Shown here piece after piece: positions 8,470-16,789 of a DNA stretch of 64,000 nucleotides. The stretch covers positions 682,001 through 746,000 of the forward strand of contig NZ_JADDIV010000002.1 of the NCBI RefSeq assembly GCF_015070875.1. The letters are read 5' to 3'. The DNA comes from Ramlibacter pallidus. Its GTDB lineage: Bacteria > Pseudomonadota > Gammaproteobacteria > Burkholderiales > Burkholderiaceae_C. The position numbers and the translations under genes were made by a program. Under the pieces are notes generated by a model. The model was not told where the DNA came from, did not search any database, and saw only the letters and a list, made by a program, of their open reading frames with translations. How positions within the stretch are numbered: the stretch's first letter is position 1; each line of letters begins with the position of its first letter.

Positions 8470-9663
8470 ATGACCGCTTCTTCGTCCGCCGGCCCCGCCG
8501 TTTCCGATTCGCTCTGGTCCGCTTTCCTCCCGCTGCTGCCCTTCATGGTGATCGTGTTCGCCGGCCTCACGGCCACGGGCATGGCGCTGCCGGTGGTGCC
8601 GCGCCATGTGCACGACACCCTAGGCCAGGGCACCGTGATGGTCGGTTTCGTGATGGGCGTGCAGTACCTGTCCTCGGTGTTCGCGCGCATGTGGGCCGGC
8701 GGGACCGCCGACACGCGCGGGCCGCGGCTGGCGGTGCTGTGCGGCTTCGGTGCGAGCTGCGGGGTCGGCCTCTTGTACCTGGCCTCCGTGCACGCCACCG
8801 ACTCGCAGCGCGGCGCGCTCGGGCTCGTGCTGGCGGCACGCATGCTGACCGGCGTGGCGGAGAGCTTCATCGTGACCGGCTCCATGGCCTGGGCGTCGGC
8901 GCGGCTGGGCCCGGCGCACACCGGCAAGGTGATCGGCTGGATTGGCATGGCGGTGTTCGCCGGGCTCGGCGCCTCGGCGCCACTGGGCACGGCGATCTAC
9001 GCCGCGCTCGGATTCGGCGGCGTCGCGGTGGCCGTCCTGGCGACGGCGCTGGCCGGGCTCGCGTTCGCGTCCTTCGTCGCCGGCGTCACGCCGAGCCCGC
9101 TGCCGAAACTGTCGCCACTGCGCGTGCTGGGCGTGGTGAAGCTGCCTGGCTTCGGCCTCACCTTGTGTTCCCTGGGCTTCGCGATGATCACCGCCTTCGC
9201 CGTGCTGCTGTTCGCGCAGCGCGGATGGGGCGGTGGCGCACTGGCCGTGACCAGCATGGGCGTGGGCTTCATCATCGGCCGGCTGCTGTTCGGGCACCTG
9301 CCGGACCGCGTGGGTGGCGCGCGCGTGTCGTTCGCGTGCGTGCTGGTCGAAGCGGTGGGGCTCGCGATGATCTGGCTGGCGCCGCATCCCGCCCTTGCGT
9401 GGGCGGGTGCCGCCCTGGTCGGGGGCGGATACGGCCTTGCTTTCCAGGGGCTCGGCGTGGAGGCGGTACGGCGCGCGCCGCCGCAAAGCCGCGGGTCCGC
9501 GATGGGCGCTTACATCGTGTTCCAGGACGTCGCGATGGGCCTGGCCCCGCCGCTGGGTGGCCTGCTGGCCGCCGGCGCCGGGCTCGAGGCCGTCTATCTC
9601 GCCGCCGCGCTCGGCGCCGTGGGATCGGCGGCGGTCGCGTGGACGCTGATGCGCCGCAGCTGA
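8470..9663 (+). CDS. MFS transporter, YhhS-like
   Basis: A 397-residue major facilitator protein with about 12 hydrophobic segments. Between segments 2 and 3 it has the MFS signature ARMWAGGTADTRGPR. The whole-length pattern, including LPVVPRHVHD near the start and VFQDVAMGLAPPLGGL near the end, resembles E. coli YhhS (UPF0226) as I remember it. YhhS-type proteins are proton-driven exporters of small molecules. Start at 8470 chosen because the upstream frame is antisense to the L,D-transpeptidase. Substrate unknown. No regulator is adjacent. Confidence 0.9.
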   Translation: MTASSSAGPAVSDSLWSAFLPLLPFMVIVFAGLTATGMALPVVPRHVHDTLGQGTVMVGFVMGVQYLSSVFARMWAGGTADTRGPRLAVLCGFGASCGVGLLYLASVHATDSQRGALGLVLAARMLTGVAESFIVTGSMAWASARLGPAHTGKVIGWIGMAVFAGLGASAPLGTAIYAALGFGGVAVAVLATALAGLAFASFVAGVTPSPLPKLSPLRVLGVVKLPGFGLTLCSLGFAMITAFAVLLFAQRGWGGGALAVTSMGVGFIIGRLLFGHLPDRVGGARVSFACVLVEAVGLAMIWLAPHPALAWAGAALVGGGYGLAFQGLGVEAVRRAPPQSRGSAMGAYIVFQDVAMGLAPPLGGLLAAGAGLEAVYLAAALGAVGSAAVAWTLMRRS

Positions 9664-10099
9664 AGCCGCGGCCCGCGATGCTGCCTCACGCGCGGCTCAT
9701 TGCACAAGGACTTCCTGGTTTTTTCGGCAGGCGTCGCGCGCGGGCGACGCGATGTCGCGCCGACGGATTTTTTTTCGGCCTGACAAGGCTGTGGATGGAT
9801 CCGGCACAACCCTTCGCTTATCCACACCGCAGGGCCTGTAGGAGAAGTTGTCCCTGTTCGTAGGACACCACCGACACCCACCTGCACACAGTCGCCCGGC
9901 ACACGCAAGTGCTTGAGCGCAAAGACGGAAAAGCGGGTTGTCCACAGAACCGGGCGATCCTTAGCTACTACGACTACCCTTGAATAAGGAATCCTAAGAA
10001 GACATCCGCGGACAAGCCGAAGGCGGCGGCAGGGGGCTGTCCAGGCCCTGGCGCAATGGCGCAGAATCCGCCGCTCGGGTCGATGGAGGGTTTTCGGAC
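9664..10099. other. Gene-free region with DnaA-box-like sites; candidate replication origin or DnaA-binding cluster
   Basis: The largest non-coding stretch in the window. It holds one perfect DnaA box TTATCCACA (9818-9826), a near match TTGTCCACA (9938-9946) and an inverted partial match TGTGGATGG (9790-9798). To their right (9957-10002) is a locally AT-richer segment beginning GATCCTTAGC that could unwind. On the left is a hairpin GCGTCGC/GCGACGC (9731-9750) and a run of eight T (9768-9775) that may terminate the MFS transcript. No dnaA or dnaN lies nearby, so the origin assignment is tentative. No open frame here looks real. Confidence 0.4.
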
Positions 10100-10681
10100 A
10101 TGGCTGCACTCGTGCTGGGGCTGGTGCTTTTCCTGGGCATGCATTCGACGCGGATCGTCGCGGACGGCTGGCGCACGTCCACGATGGAGCGCTTCGGCGA
10201 GCGCGAGTACAAGCTGCTGTACTCGCTGCTGTCCATCGCCGGCTTCGCGCTGATCGTGTGGGGCTACGGCCTGGCGCGGCAGAACCCGGTGGTGCTGTGG
10301 AATCCGCCGCCCGTGGGCGTGCGGCATGCGGTCTCGCTGCTGACGCTGGTGGCCTTCGTGCTGGTCGTCGCGGCCTACGTGCCGGGCAACCACCTCAAGG
10401 CGAAGCTGCGCCACCCGATGATCCTCGGCGTGAAGCTGTGGGCCTTCTCGCATCTGGTGGTCAACAACACGCTCGCCGACCTGCTGCTGTTCGGCAGCTT
10501 CCTGGTGTGGGCCGTGCTGGACTTCCGGTCCTCGCGCAAGCGCGATCGCACGCTGGCCACGGTGCTCGATGCTTCGACGTCGCGCACGGTGCTCACCGTG
10601 GTGATCGGCGCGGCGGCCTGGGCGGTGTTCGCGTTCTGGCTGCACCGCCTGTGGATCGGCGTCAGCCCGATGGGCGTGTGA
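10100..10681 (+). CDS. NnrU family membrane protein
   Basis: A 193-residue integral membrane protein with five or six hydrophobic segments, matching the NnrU family in length and in the early motif LGMHSTRIVADGWR and the middle motif PVGVRHAVSLLTLVAFVLV. NnrU proteins were named from nitric-oxide respiration clusters, but most homologues, including this one, are not next to denitrification genes. A related domain occurs in zeta-carotene isomerase. The function is therefore only family-level. It is preceded by GGAGG about 14 bases before the ATG and by the long gene-free region. Confidence 0.85.
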   Translation: MAALVLGLVLFLGMHSTRIVADGWRTSTMERFGEREYKLLYSLLSIAGFALIVWGYGLARQNPVVLWNPPPVGVRHAVSLLTLVAFVLVVAAYVPGNHLKAKLRHPMILGVKLWAFSHLVVNNTLADLLLFGSFLVWAVLDFRSSRKRDRTLATVLDASTSRTVLTVVIGAAAWAVFAFWLHRLWIGVSPMGV

Positions 10682-11191
10682 TCAGCAGCCGAGCCGCTGC
10701 TGTTCCCTGCGGGCGTCGTGGTGGCGATCGAGCAGCCACAAGCGCTCGGCTTCCGAAGGCGCGCTGCCGGCCTTGAGGGCGATGCGAAGGACTTCGCGCC
10801 CGACCTCCGCGCACAACTGGGCGACGGCGGCGGTCGGTGCGGAGGGTGCCGGGTCCGGGGTGACGATCAGCGGCGTGCTCGTGGCGCCGCCGGCGCAATC
10901 GCCATCGGTGTAGCGGGTGGCCCCGTCTTCCTCGCATCGTGTCACCCATTGCAGGCGAGACGCCGGCAGCGGTGCCGCGGACACCGTGCCGGTCACCGAA
11001 CGCAGGGCGATGCCCGGTGCAACGCGCGCCGCGTGCTGCAGCAGGCCGGGGAGGCCGTCGAAGGCGGTATAGACGCTGTAGGCCGCCAGCAGGCCGGCCA
11101 GCAGGGCCCAGGGACGGACGATGCGGGTGAGGTCGCGGGACGCGGGCGGCGGGACCGGCGCGAACGCCGGCGGTGGCAAGGCAAGCTGCAT
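10682..11191 (-). CDS. Single-pass membrane protein with a DUF4124-like segment
   Basis: 169 residues. A Pro-rich cytoplasmic start is followed by one hydrophobic segment (about residues 28-42, WALLAGLLAAYSVY). The middle contains CEEDGATRYTDGDC, which resembles the DUF4124 pattern of a short Cys-bounded strand pair ending in YTD. The C-terminus is helical and charged. The stop abuts the NnrU stop, so the two genes converge without a gap. No function can be assigned. A TTCTTAC motif lies about 53 bases upstream. Confidence 0.65.
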   Translation of the reverse strand: MQLALPPPAFAPVPPPASRDLTRIVRPWALLAGLLAAYSVYTAFDGLPGLLQHAARVAPGIALRSVTGTVSAAPLPASRLQWVTRCEEDGATRYTDGDCAGGATSTPLIVTPDPAPSAPTAAVAQLCAEVGREVLRIALKAGSAPSEAERLWLLDRHHDARREQQRLGC

Positions 11192-11272
11192 GAGTCCTCT
11201 CTCTTGTCGAGCAGACTCTACGGAGAGGCCTTGCTACTGTCCCGTAAGAAGTGTGTGGAGACCGCGCGCGCT

Positions 11273-11497
11273 TCAGTGGTCCACGCCGCGTCCCGTCTTC
11301 TCCTGCAGCGCGTCGATCTTCTTCGACGCCTCGGCCTTGGTCATGCCGTCGTCGATCTCCTCCCCGGCCTCTTCCGCGAGGGTGTGCAGGTAGGAGCGCT
11401 GGGCGCCCGTCATCGGCTCGTCACCGGTGACCCAGCGGTCGGGGTCCTTCTGCATGTTGGACTGCTCGGCCGTGGCTTGCGTTTGCTTGTCGGTCAT
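11273..11497 (-). CDS. DUF3072 family small protein (74 aa)
   Basis: A short hydrophilic protein. The core DRWVTGDEPMTGAQRSYLHT followed by LAEEAGEEIDDGMTKAEASKKID is the DUF3072 pattern, a compact helical domain resembling a SAP-type helix pair. The start was placed at 11497 because AAGGAGAG lies upstream at a good distance; a longer frame exists but lacks a ribosome site. Function unknown. In related genomes it is usually a free-standing gene, as here. Confidence 0.85.
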   Translation of the reverse strand: MTDKQTQATAEQSNMQKDPDRWVTGDEPMTGAQRSYLHTLAEEAGEEIDDGMTKAEASKKIDALQEKTGRGVDH

Positions 11498-11587
11498 GTG
11501 CTCTCCTTGGCTGTGGATATGCACAGTGTGGGGAGCCGGCGGCAACGCGGCTGTCGGACAGCGGCGCGTTCCCTTGCGCGACGACCC

Positions 11588-13117
11588 TCAGCGCGGCCAG
11601 GCGAGCGTCACGACGTCGAAGGGCAGCAGAGGCGGCGGATCCTTCATCTTGTCCAGTTGCGCGTTCACGACCATCAGCCCGCGCTCGGTGGCCGCCGCTG
11701 TCGTCGGGTACTTCAGCCGGGGATCGTTGATGCGTTCCGTCACACGTGCGCTGGCCCAGTCGCCGGCGAGCTGCAGGCGCACGACTTCGTCGGCCTCGTT
11801 GCGCACCACATAGAGGTCGTTCCCCCGCAGCAGCAGGCCGTCGCCATGGCGCAGGTCGCCGCCCTCCACGCGCACCGGCGTCACCGCCTTGCTGGCCGTG
11901 TCGATGCGCCAGAGTTCCCCGGTGACCATCTGGATGGCGAGCAGCATGCGGCCGTCGGGGCTCGCCACGATGCCGTTCAGGTTGATCTGGTTCGGCACGT
12001 AGCGGATCGGCGTCGACGCCAGGTCCAGCCAGGGTTCGAGTGCCAGCGGCGCCCCCGGTGCGTAGCGCGCGCGGTACAGCACGGGGCGGAAGGAGTCCGT
12101 CACGTAGACGTGGCCGTCGGCGGCGGGCACCAGGTCGTTGAGGAAGGTGTGCGTGTCGCGCGGCCCCTTCAGAATGGCCAGCGTGGCGCCGCTGGCGAGG
12201 TCGATGACGGACACCGTCCCCTGGGCGCCGCCCGCCACCCACAGGCGGTTCTGCGCATCGACCTTCATCCCCAGCGCCGCGGCGCGCCCGAACGCCCCGC
12301 CTTCCTGGAACATCTCCGCCTTCTGGGCGCCGGGCGCGATGCGCCAGATGTGTCCTTCGCTGGCCGAGCCGACATAGGCGGTCCCGCGGGCGTCGACGGC
12401 GATGCCCTCGGGGAAAGCATTCGGATGGTCGACGGTCGCGCGTCCGGCCACGGGCCCCGGCTGTGCCGGCTCGATCAGGCCGCACAGGACGCGGCCACCC
12501 GAGTTGCCGGAAGGATCGGTCTGGTAGTCGTCGGTTTCGGCGTGCACGACCAGCGTGCGGCCCATGATCGACGTGTCGCCCGGCGCCAGCGTGACATGGG
12601 CATTCACGTAGCGCAGCGTGCCGCGGCCGTCCGGGCCGATCGGGATGTTGGGCAGTTCGCCCGCATGCACCTCGGTCATCGGCCGCCCGGGCTGCCCGTG
12701 GTTGTGCGTGACGCCCGGGTCGAAGTGGCCGCCCGCCGCACCGAAGGGAACGATCCGGTTGGTGGCGGCGTCCGGTCCCGGTGCGCAGGCGCCGTTCTTG
12801 TGGACGTGGAAGCCCTTGGGGCCGGGACGTTGTCCCTGAACCTCGATCGTGATCTGCACGCCTTGGGGCGTGTCGACCAGTTCGGCCTGGCCGGCGGGCT
12901 GTCCGTCGGCGGTGAGCATCCGCGCGATCGCCGGGCTGCGGGGCGTCGCCGCCGCCATCGTCGCGGAGGGCGCGGGGCGCGGCGTCGACAGCGCGGCGCC
13001 GGGTGTCACCTGGACCTGCGGGGCGGCAGCCGCGGCGCTGCTGCGCTCCTGCGGTGCGGAGCAGGCGGCCACCAGGCCGGCGGAAAGAACGGTCAGGGCG
13101 AGGAGTCTGGCGTGCAT
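11588..13117 (-). CDS. Lipoprotein fusing a Cu/Zn superoxide dismutase domain to a beta-propeller domain
   Basis: A 509-residue exported lipoprotein (lipobox LVAAC, Cys19). Residues of about 62-215 are a SodC-like domain: GFHVHKNGAC (His104, His106, Cys111), AAGGHFDPG (His131), further histidines at 138, 140 and 151, VVHAE (His192) and GGRVLCG (Arg209, Cys212). The Zn-ligand Asp of classical SodC appears replaced by Glu154 in HAGELP. Residues of about 225-509 form an SMP-30/NHL-like propeller (HPNAFPEGIAVDARGTAYVG). Bacterial SodC proteins are normally about 170 residues, so the propeller is an addition. Ten bases separate it from the sugar dehydrogenase upstream, suggesting one operon. Confidence 0.85.
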   Translation of the reverse strand: MHARLLALTVLSAGLVAACSAPQERSSAAAAAPQVQVTPGAALSTPRPAPSATMAAATPRSPAIARMLTADGQPAGQAELVDTPQGVQITIEVQGQRPGPKGFHVHKNGACAPGPDAATNRIVPFGAAGGHFDPGVTHNHGQPGRPMTEVHAGELPNIPIGPDGRGTLRYVNAHVTLAPGDTSIMGRTLVVHAETDDYQTDPSGNSGGRVLCGLIEPAQPGPVAGRATVDHPNAFPEGIAVDARGTAYVGSASEGHIWRIAPGAQKAEMFQEGGAFGRAAALGMKVDAQNRLWVAGGAQGTVSVIDLASGATLAILKGPRDTHTFLNDLVPAADGHVYVTDSFRPVLYRARYAPGAPLALEPWLDLASTPIRYVPNQINLNGIVASPDGRMLLAIQMVTGELWRIDTASKAVTPVRVEGGDLRHGDGLLLRGNDLYVVRNEADEVVRLQLAGDWASARVTERINDPRLKYPTTAAATERGLMVVNAQLDKMKDPPPLLPFDVVTLAWPR

Positions 13118-13127
13118 GGGGATCTCC

Positions 13128-14384
13128 TCAGCGGCCGGAATAGGTGATGCGGTAGATCACGCCGTTCTGGTCTTCGGCGACCAGCAGCGAGCCGTCGGCA
13201 TGCACGGCCAGGCCGGCGAGCCGGCCGAACTGCGCGGGACGGGTGGCCTTGGCCTGCTCGGGCCCGGGCGGCGCGCTGCCGGGTTGCTGCAGGTTCGCGG
13301 GTGGCGACATCAGCCACCCGGTGACGAAGTCCTCCACCGTGGTGGGCCGGCCGTTCGCGTCGAAGCGCACGCGGGCCACGCGGTAGCCACTGGGCTGCGC
13401 GCGGTTCCACGAGCCGCGGAAGGCGACGAAGGCGTCGTTGCGGTATTCGGCGGGGAACTGGTTGCCGGTGTAGAAGGCCATGCCGATCGGCGCCGCGTGT
13501 GCCGTGTACGTCAGGGCCGGCGGCTCGGTGGTGGGGCAGAAGTCGCCCTTGGTGCTGTTCGGCGGGTCGTTGAAGACCTGTCGGTCGACCTGGCGGTCGG
13601 CGTAGCAGAACGGCCAGCCGTAGTGCTTGTTCGGCAGGATGGCGTTGAGTTCCTCCGGGGGCGTGTCGTCGCCGTGGTAATCGGAGCCATGGTCGAAGCC
13701 ATAGAGCTGGCGGCTGCCCGGGTGCCAGCCGAAGCCGATGGTGTTGCGCAGGCCGCGCGCATACACATGGCGGCCGCTGCCATCGGGCTGCGCACGCACG
13801 ATGGTCGCGTTCTCCGGGTTGGCGTCGCGGCAGTCGTTGCAGGTGGAGCCGACGGTGACGTACATCAGGCCGTCCGGCCCGAAGCCGATGGTGCGGTTGG
13901 GGTGCTGGCCGGCGTCCGGCAGGTCGTCGATCAGCACCCGCGGCAACGCGAGGTTGCCATCGGGCAGGATCTGCGCGGCCAGCACCTTCTTGTCGGCGGC
14001 GACGTACAGCTGGTCGCCGCGCAGTGCCAGGCCGTGCGCGTACTTGAGGTTCTGCGCCACGACGCGCTGCTCGTCCACCGTGCCATCCCGGTTGGTATCC
14101 CGCAGCAGCAGGATGTCGCCCTGGTCGCGGCGGCTCACGTAGACGTCGCCATTGGCCATCGGCTGCAGCCAGCGCACGTTGGCCATGTCCTTCGCATACA
14201 CGCTGATGCGAAAGCCCGGTGGCACGCGCAGCTGCGACAGCAGCCGGTCCTCGAATTTCACGGGGGACGGTTCGACGACGTTGACGGTGACGCTGAAGGG
14301 CCCGTCGCCGGGCGGCAGCTGGGCTTGCGCCGCAGTGGCGAGGAGGGCCAGCGGCAGCAGCCAGCCTGCGTTGTTCTTGTGCAT
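13128..14384 (-). CDS. PQQ-dependent sugar (sorbosone/aldose-type) dehydrogenase, periplasmic
   Basis: 418 residues with a Sec signal peptide ending near AQAQ. The propeller of the soluble glucose/sorbosone dehydrogenase family is recognisable from FRISVYAKDMANVRWLQPM, VGSTCNDCRDANPENA, GLRNTIGFGWHPGS and NKHYGWPFCYADRQ. This family oxidises aldoses or their lactone precursors in the periplasm with bound PQQ and calcium. The start at 14384 follows the signal-peptide reading; the frame upstream lacks a ribosome site. The motif TCCTAC lies about 80 bases upstream on the same strand. The downstream SOD-propeller lipoprotein is probably co-transcribed. PQQ synthesis genes are not in the window. 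Confidence 0.88.
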   Translation of the reverse strand: MHKNNAGWLLPLALLATAAQAQLPPGDGPFSVTVNVVEPSPVKFEDRLLSQLRVPPGFRISVYAKDMANVRWLQPMANGDVYVSRRDQGDILLLRDTNRDGTVDEQRVVAQNLKYAHGLALRGDQLYVAADKKVLAAQILPDGNLALPRVLIDDLPDAGQHPNRTIGFGPDGLMYVTVGSTCNDCRDANPENATIVRAQPDGSGRHVYARGLRNTIGFGWHPGSRQLYGFDHGSDYHGDDTPPEELNAILPNKHYGWPFCYADRQVDRQVFNDPPNSTKGDFCPTTEPPALTYTAHAAPIGMAFYTGNQFPAEYRNDAFVAFRGSWNRAQPSGYRVARVRFDANGRPTTVEDFVTGWLMSPPANLQQPGSAPPGPEQAKATRPAQFGRLAGLAVHADGSLLVAEDQNGVIYRITYSGR

Positions 14385-14583
14385 GACGGGTCTCTCGGGG
14401 ATGGGAGAGCCACTGTCGGCGATGCGCGCGGTCCCGCGCGGGAACAAAGGCGTGTGCCCGCGTAGGACGTTGCTGTCGGTTGGCCCTGTGCCGCGCAGCT
14501 TTGTCCGGCAGCACATTTCCCCCTGTCCGACAGGCAGCCGCGTGCGACCTTCGCAGAATGGTCCGAACGCATGGAGGTCACGC

Positions 14584-15411
14584 ATGGATGAACTGAAAGC
14601 ACCGCGGCCGCTGGCCGTGGTGACTGGTGCCTCGTCGGGCATCGGCTACCACCTGGCGCGCAGCGCCGCCGAACACGGCTTCGACCTGATCGTCGCCGCC
14701 GACACCCCGCTGGCCGATGCCGTGCGGGACTTCACCGCGCTGGGCGCCCAGGTGCAGGCGGTGCAGTGCGACCTGGCCAGCACCGAGGGCGTGCAGCACC
14801 TGCTGCAGGCCATCGGCGACCGCGAGGTCGATGCGCTGATGGCCAATGCCGGCCATGGGCTGGCCGGCTCCTTCCTGTCGCAGGATTTCAGCGCCGTGCT
14901 GCACGTGATCAACACCAACATCACCGGCACCATTCACCTGATCCAGCAGGTGGGACGCGGGATGGTGGCGCGGGCGCGCGGCCGCATCCTGATCACGGGC
15001 TCGATCGCCGGCTTCCAGCCCGGCAGCTTCCACGCCGTCTACAACGGCACCAAGGCCTTCATCGATTCGTTCTCCGCCGCGCTGCGCAACGAGCTGAAGG
15101 GCACCGAGGTGACGGTGAGCTGCCTGATGCCGGGGCCGACCGACACCGAATTCTTCGAGCGCGCAGGCATGGAGACCACCAAGGTCGCCAACGACCCCAA
15201 GATGATGATGCAGCCGGACGACGTCGCCAGGATGGGCTTCCAGGCCATGCTCAAGGGCGAGGCGGACGTGGTCGCCGGCTGGAGGAACAAGCTGCAGGTC
15301 GCCATGAGCAAGGTCATGCCTTCCCAGGCCACCGCGCAGATGCACCGCAAGCTGGCCGAGCCCGGAAAGGCCGAGCCGACGCTGCAGGACGAGCACCACC
15401 ACAAGGATTGA
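14584..15411 (+). CDS. Short-chain dehydrogenase/reductase (SDR)
   Basis: 275 residues of classical SDR type. The cofactor motif is TGASSGIG (residues 14-21), followed by NAG at 88-90 and the catalytic set Ser140, Tyr153, Lys157 (ITGS, YNGTK). The extended C-terminus is hydrophilic and ends in a His-rich DEHHHKD tail. The substrate is not predictable. It is followed after 12 bases by a small disordered protein, so both may be expressed together, perhaps under stress. Confidence 0.9.
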   Translation: MDELKAPRPLAVVTGASSGIGYHLARSAAEHGFDLIVAADTPLADAVRDFTALGAQVQAVQCDLASTEGVQHLLQAIGDREVDALMANAGHGLAGSFLSQDFSAVLHVINTNITGTIHLIQQVGRGMVARARGRILITGSIAGFQPGSFHAVYNGTKAFIDSFSAALRNELKGTEVTVSCLMPGPTDTEFFERAGMETTKVANDPKMMMQPDDVARMGFQAMLKGEADVVAGWRNKLQVAMSKVMPSQATAQMHRKLAEPGKAEPTLQDEHHHKD

Positions 15412-15423
15412 CCGGAGAACCCC

Positions 15424-15672
15424 ATGACCCATCGCTACAAGAACCATCCGCAGGACGAACAGGCCGGCCAGAGCGGCAAGAACGCCAACGACACCAACAA
15501 GCTGGGGAACCAGGCGCCGACGCAGAAGAACGAGGGCCGCCGCACGCCGGAGAGCCGGCACGACCGCGAGGATCACATCGGCGGCAAGGCCAACCAGAAG
15601 CTGGTGCGCACCGGCATGGCCGGCCAGGGCGACAAGGGCGGCCCGAACAGCCGCACGGGGCGCAAGCCCTAA
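15424..15672 (+). CDS. Small disordered hydrophilic protein (82 aa)
   Basis: The protein is almost wholly polar: rich in Asn, Gln, Lys, Gly and Asp, with no hydrophobic core (NPQDEQAGQSGKNAND-like composition). Such sequences resemble stress- or desiccation-associated hydrophilins. A ribosome site GGAGAACCC precedes the ATG. It follows the SDR gene closely and its stop overlaps the stop of a convergent small gene by four bases. No family was recognised; the role is inferred from composition only. Confidence 0.7.
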   Translation: MTHRYKNHPQDEQAGQSGKNANDTNKLGNQAPTQKNEGRRTPESRHDREDHIGGKANQKLVRTGMAGQGDKGGPNSRTGRKP

Positions 15673-15887
15673 CGCTGGACCGGTTCCAGCAGGTCGCTGA
15701 ACTGGAAGCAGCAGGACAGGCCCAGCTGGCAGCCCTGGGGGCGCCAGCGGCCGTCCGACAGCTTCACGAAGAACTGCTGGCCCTTCAGCAGGCGGCGCAG
15801 CACGGGGTCGAAACCGTCCACGGCCTGCGGCGCCAGCGAGGCGGCCACCACGCTGCCGGTGACGTATTGATCGAGGGCCAGGGTCAT
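15669..15887 (-). CDS. Hypothetical small protein (72 aa)
   Basis: A short frame with mixed composition and a plausible fold (FDPVLRRLLKGQQFFVKLSDGRW). It carries three cysteines near the C-terminus, two adjacent (GCQLGLSCCF). It converges on the disordered protein gene and overlaps its stop by four bases. No family recognised. It fills an otherwise empty stretch, which favours a real gene, but the ribosome site is weak. Confidence 0.45.
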   Translation of the reverse strand: MTLALDQYVTGSVVAASLAPQAVDGFDPVLRRLLKGQQFFVKLSDGRWRPQGCQLGLSCCFQFSDLLEPVQR

Positions 15888-15976
15888 GTTGGGCGCGATT
15901 GTGCGCCCGCGGCCCCCGTCACGCCAGTGTCACGGGCGACATTGGTGCAAGGGAGCAACGTCTAGAACTGCAGGCG

Positions 15977-16465
15977 CTAGAGCTGCACGCCCACCCGGCG
16001 GGGGAACAGCTCGCGCTCCAGCAGCGCCAGCATGTTGACCCAGCCGCGCTTGCTGGGCTCCTCCATGCTGCGCGCCATCTCGGTGTGCCCCAGTTCATGG
16101 GTCAGCACCAGCTCGCAGGCCATCGGGCCGAGCGGGACGAGGTCCACGGTGACGCGGGTCGGGTCGTCGGAGCCGAAGGTCAGCACGCTGAAGTCGAACA
16201 CCAGGCGGCGTGGCCGGTCGATCTCGAGATACTTGCCCATGTGCACGACGTCGAACACGCTTTCCTCGCCGTCGGCCGCGGGGCGGCGGTCCGTCACCGT
16301 GAAACCGCCCCCGACTTCCGGCGTGATCTCGCAGCGCATGACGTTGCCGGTGCGGGTGCGGAACAGGAAACGCGAAGCCTGACCCGGGGTGAGCCACGCG
16401 TCGAAGACGCGCTCCGCCGGCGCGCTGTACCGGTGCGTGACGCGAATGACGACGGAACTGCTCAT
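15977..16465 (-). CDS. SRPBCC (AHSA1/START-like) family protein
   Basis: 162 residues. The start of the domain VTHRYSAPAERVFDAWLTPG is characteristic of AHSA1-type SRPBCC proteins, and the C-terminal helix TKRGW-like segment (SKRGWVNMLALLERELF) completes the hydrophobic pocket fold. The family binds hydrophobic ligands, and AHSA1-type proteins are often transcribed with ArsR regulators, but none is adjacent. The start at 16465 was chosen because a longer frame would run through an inverted-repeat region that looks like promoter and operator. Ligand unknown. Confidence 0.85.
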   Translation of the reverse strand: MSSSVVIRVTHRYSAPAERVFDAWLTPGQASRFLFRTRTGNVMRCEITPEVGGGFTVTDRRPAADGEESVFDVVHMGKYLEIDRPRRLVFDFSVLTFGSDDPTRVTVDLVPLGPMACELVLTHELGHTEMARSMEEPSKRGWVNMLALLERELFPRRVGVQL

Positions 16466-16520
16466 CCGTGATTTATCTCTTGACAGGCCTTTCCCTGTCA
16501 AGCCTGTCATTGTTGACAGG
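16465..16520 (-). promoter_or_regulatory. Tandem inverted repeats overlapping the promoter of the SRPBCC gene
   Basis: Four copies of TGACAGG/CCTGTCA lie within 42 bases. They form two adjacent perfect palindromes: CTTGACAGG-6-CCTGTCAAG (16479-16502) and CCTGTCA-4-TGACAGG (16503-16520). On the minus strand a TTGACA box (16501-16496) is followed after 18 bases by GATAAA (16477-16472), which would start transcription at or very near the ATG, so the message may be leaderless. The arrangement looks like a repressor site on a promoter. The sites lie three bases upstream of the minE stop and could also affect minE mRNA ending. Confidence 0.55.
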
Positions 16521-16522
16521 TG

Positions 16523-16789
16523 TTAGCGTGCCACCTCGGGAAGCTCGATCTTGACTTCGATCACTTCCATGTTGTCCTGGCGCTCCACGTTGACCTTCAG
16601 GTGGGACGGATCGATCTTCACGTACTTGCTGATCACGGCCACCAGGTCGCGCTGCAGGGCCGGCAGGTAGTCGGGCGAGCCGCCCGGGTTGCGGCCGCTG
16701 CGCTCGTGGGCCAGGATGATCTGCAGCCGCTCCTTGGCCACCGAGGCCGTCTTCTTCTTTTCCCCGAGGAGGAAGGAAAGCAGGCTCAT
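16523..16789 (-). CDS. minE: Cell division topological specificity factor MinE
   Basis: 88 residues, the usual MinE length. The N-terminus [15 protein letters not shown] is the membrane-binding amphipathic segment, [11 protein letters not shown] is the MinD-stimulating helix, and the C-terminal dimerisation domain runs to the end. MinE activates the ATPase of MinD and drives pole-to-pole oscillation that restricts MinC to the poles. Its start overlaps the minD stop (ATGA). Last gene of minCDE. Confidence 0.97.
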   Translation of the reverse strand: MSLLSFLLGEKKKTASVAKERLQIILAHERSGRNPGGSPDYLPALQRDLVAVISKYVKIDPSHLKVNVERQDNMEVIEVKIELPEVAR

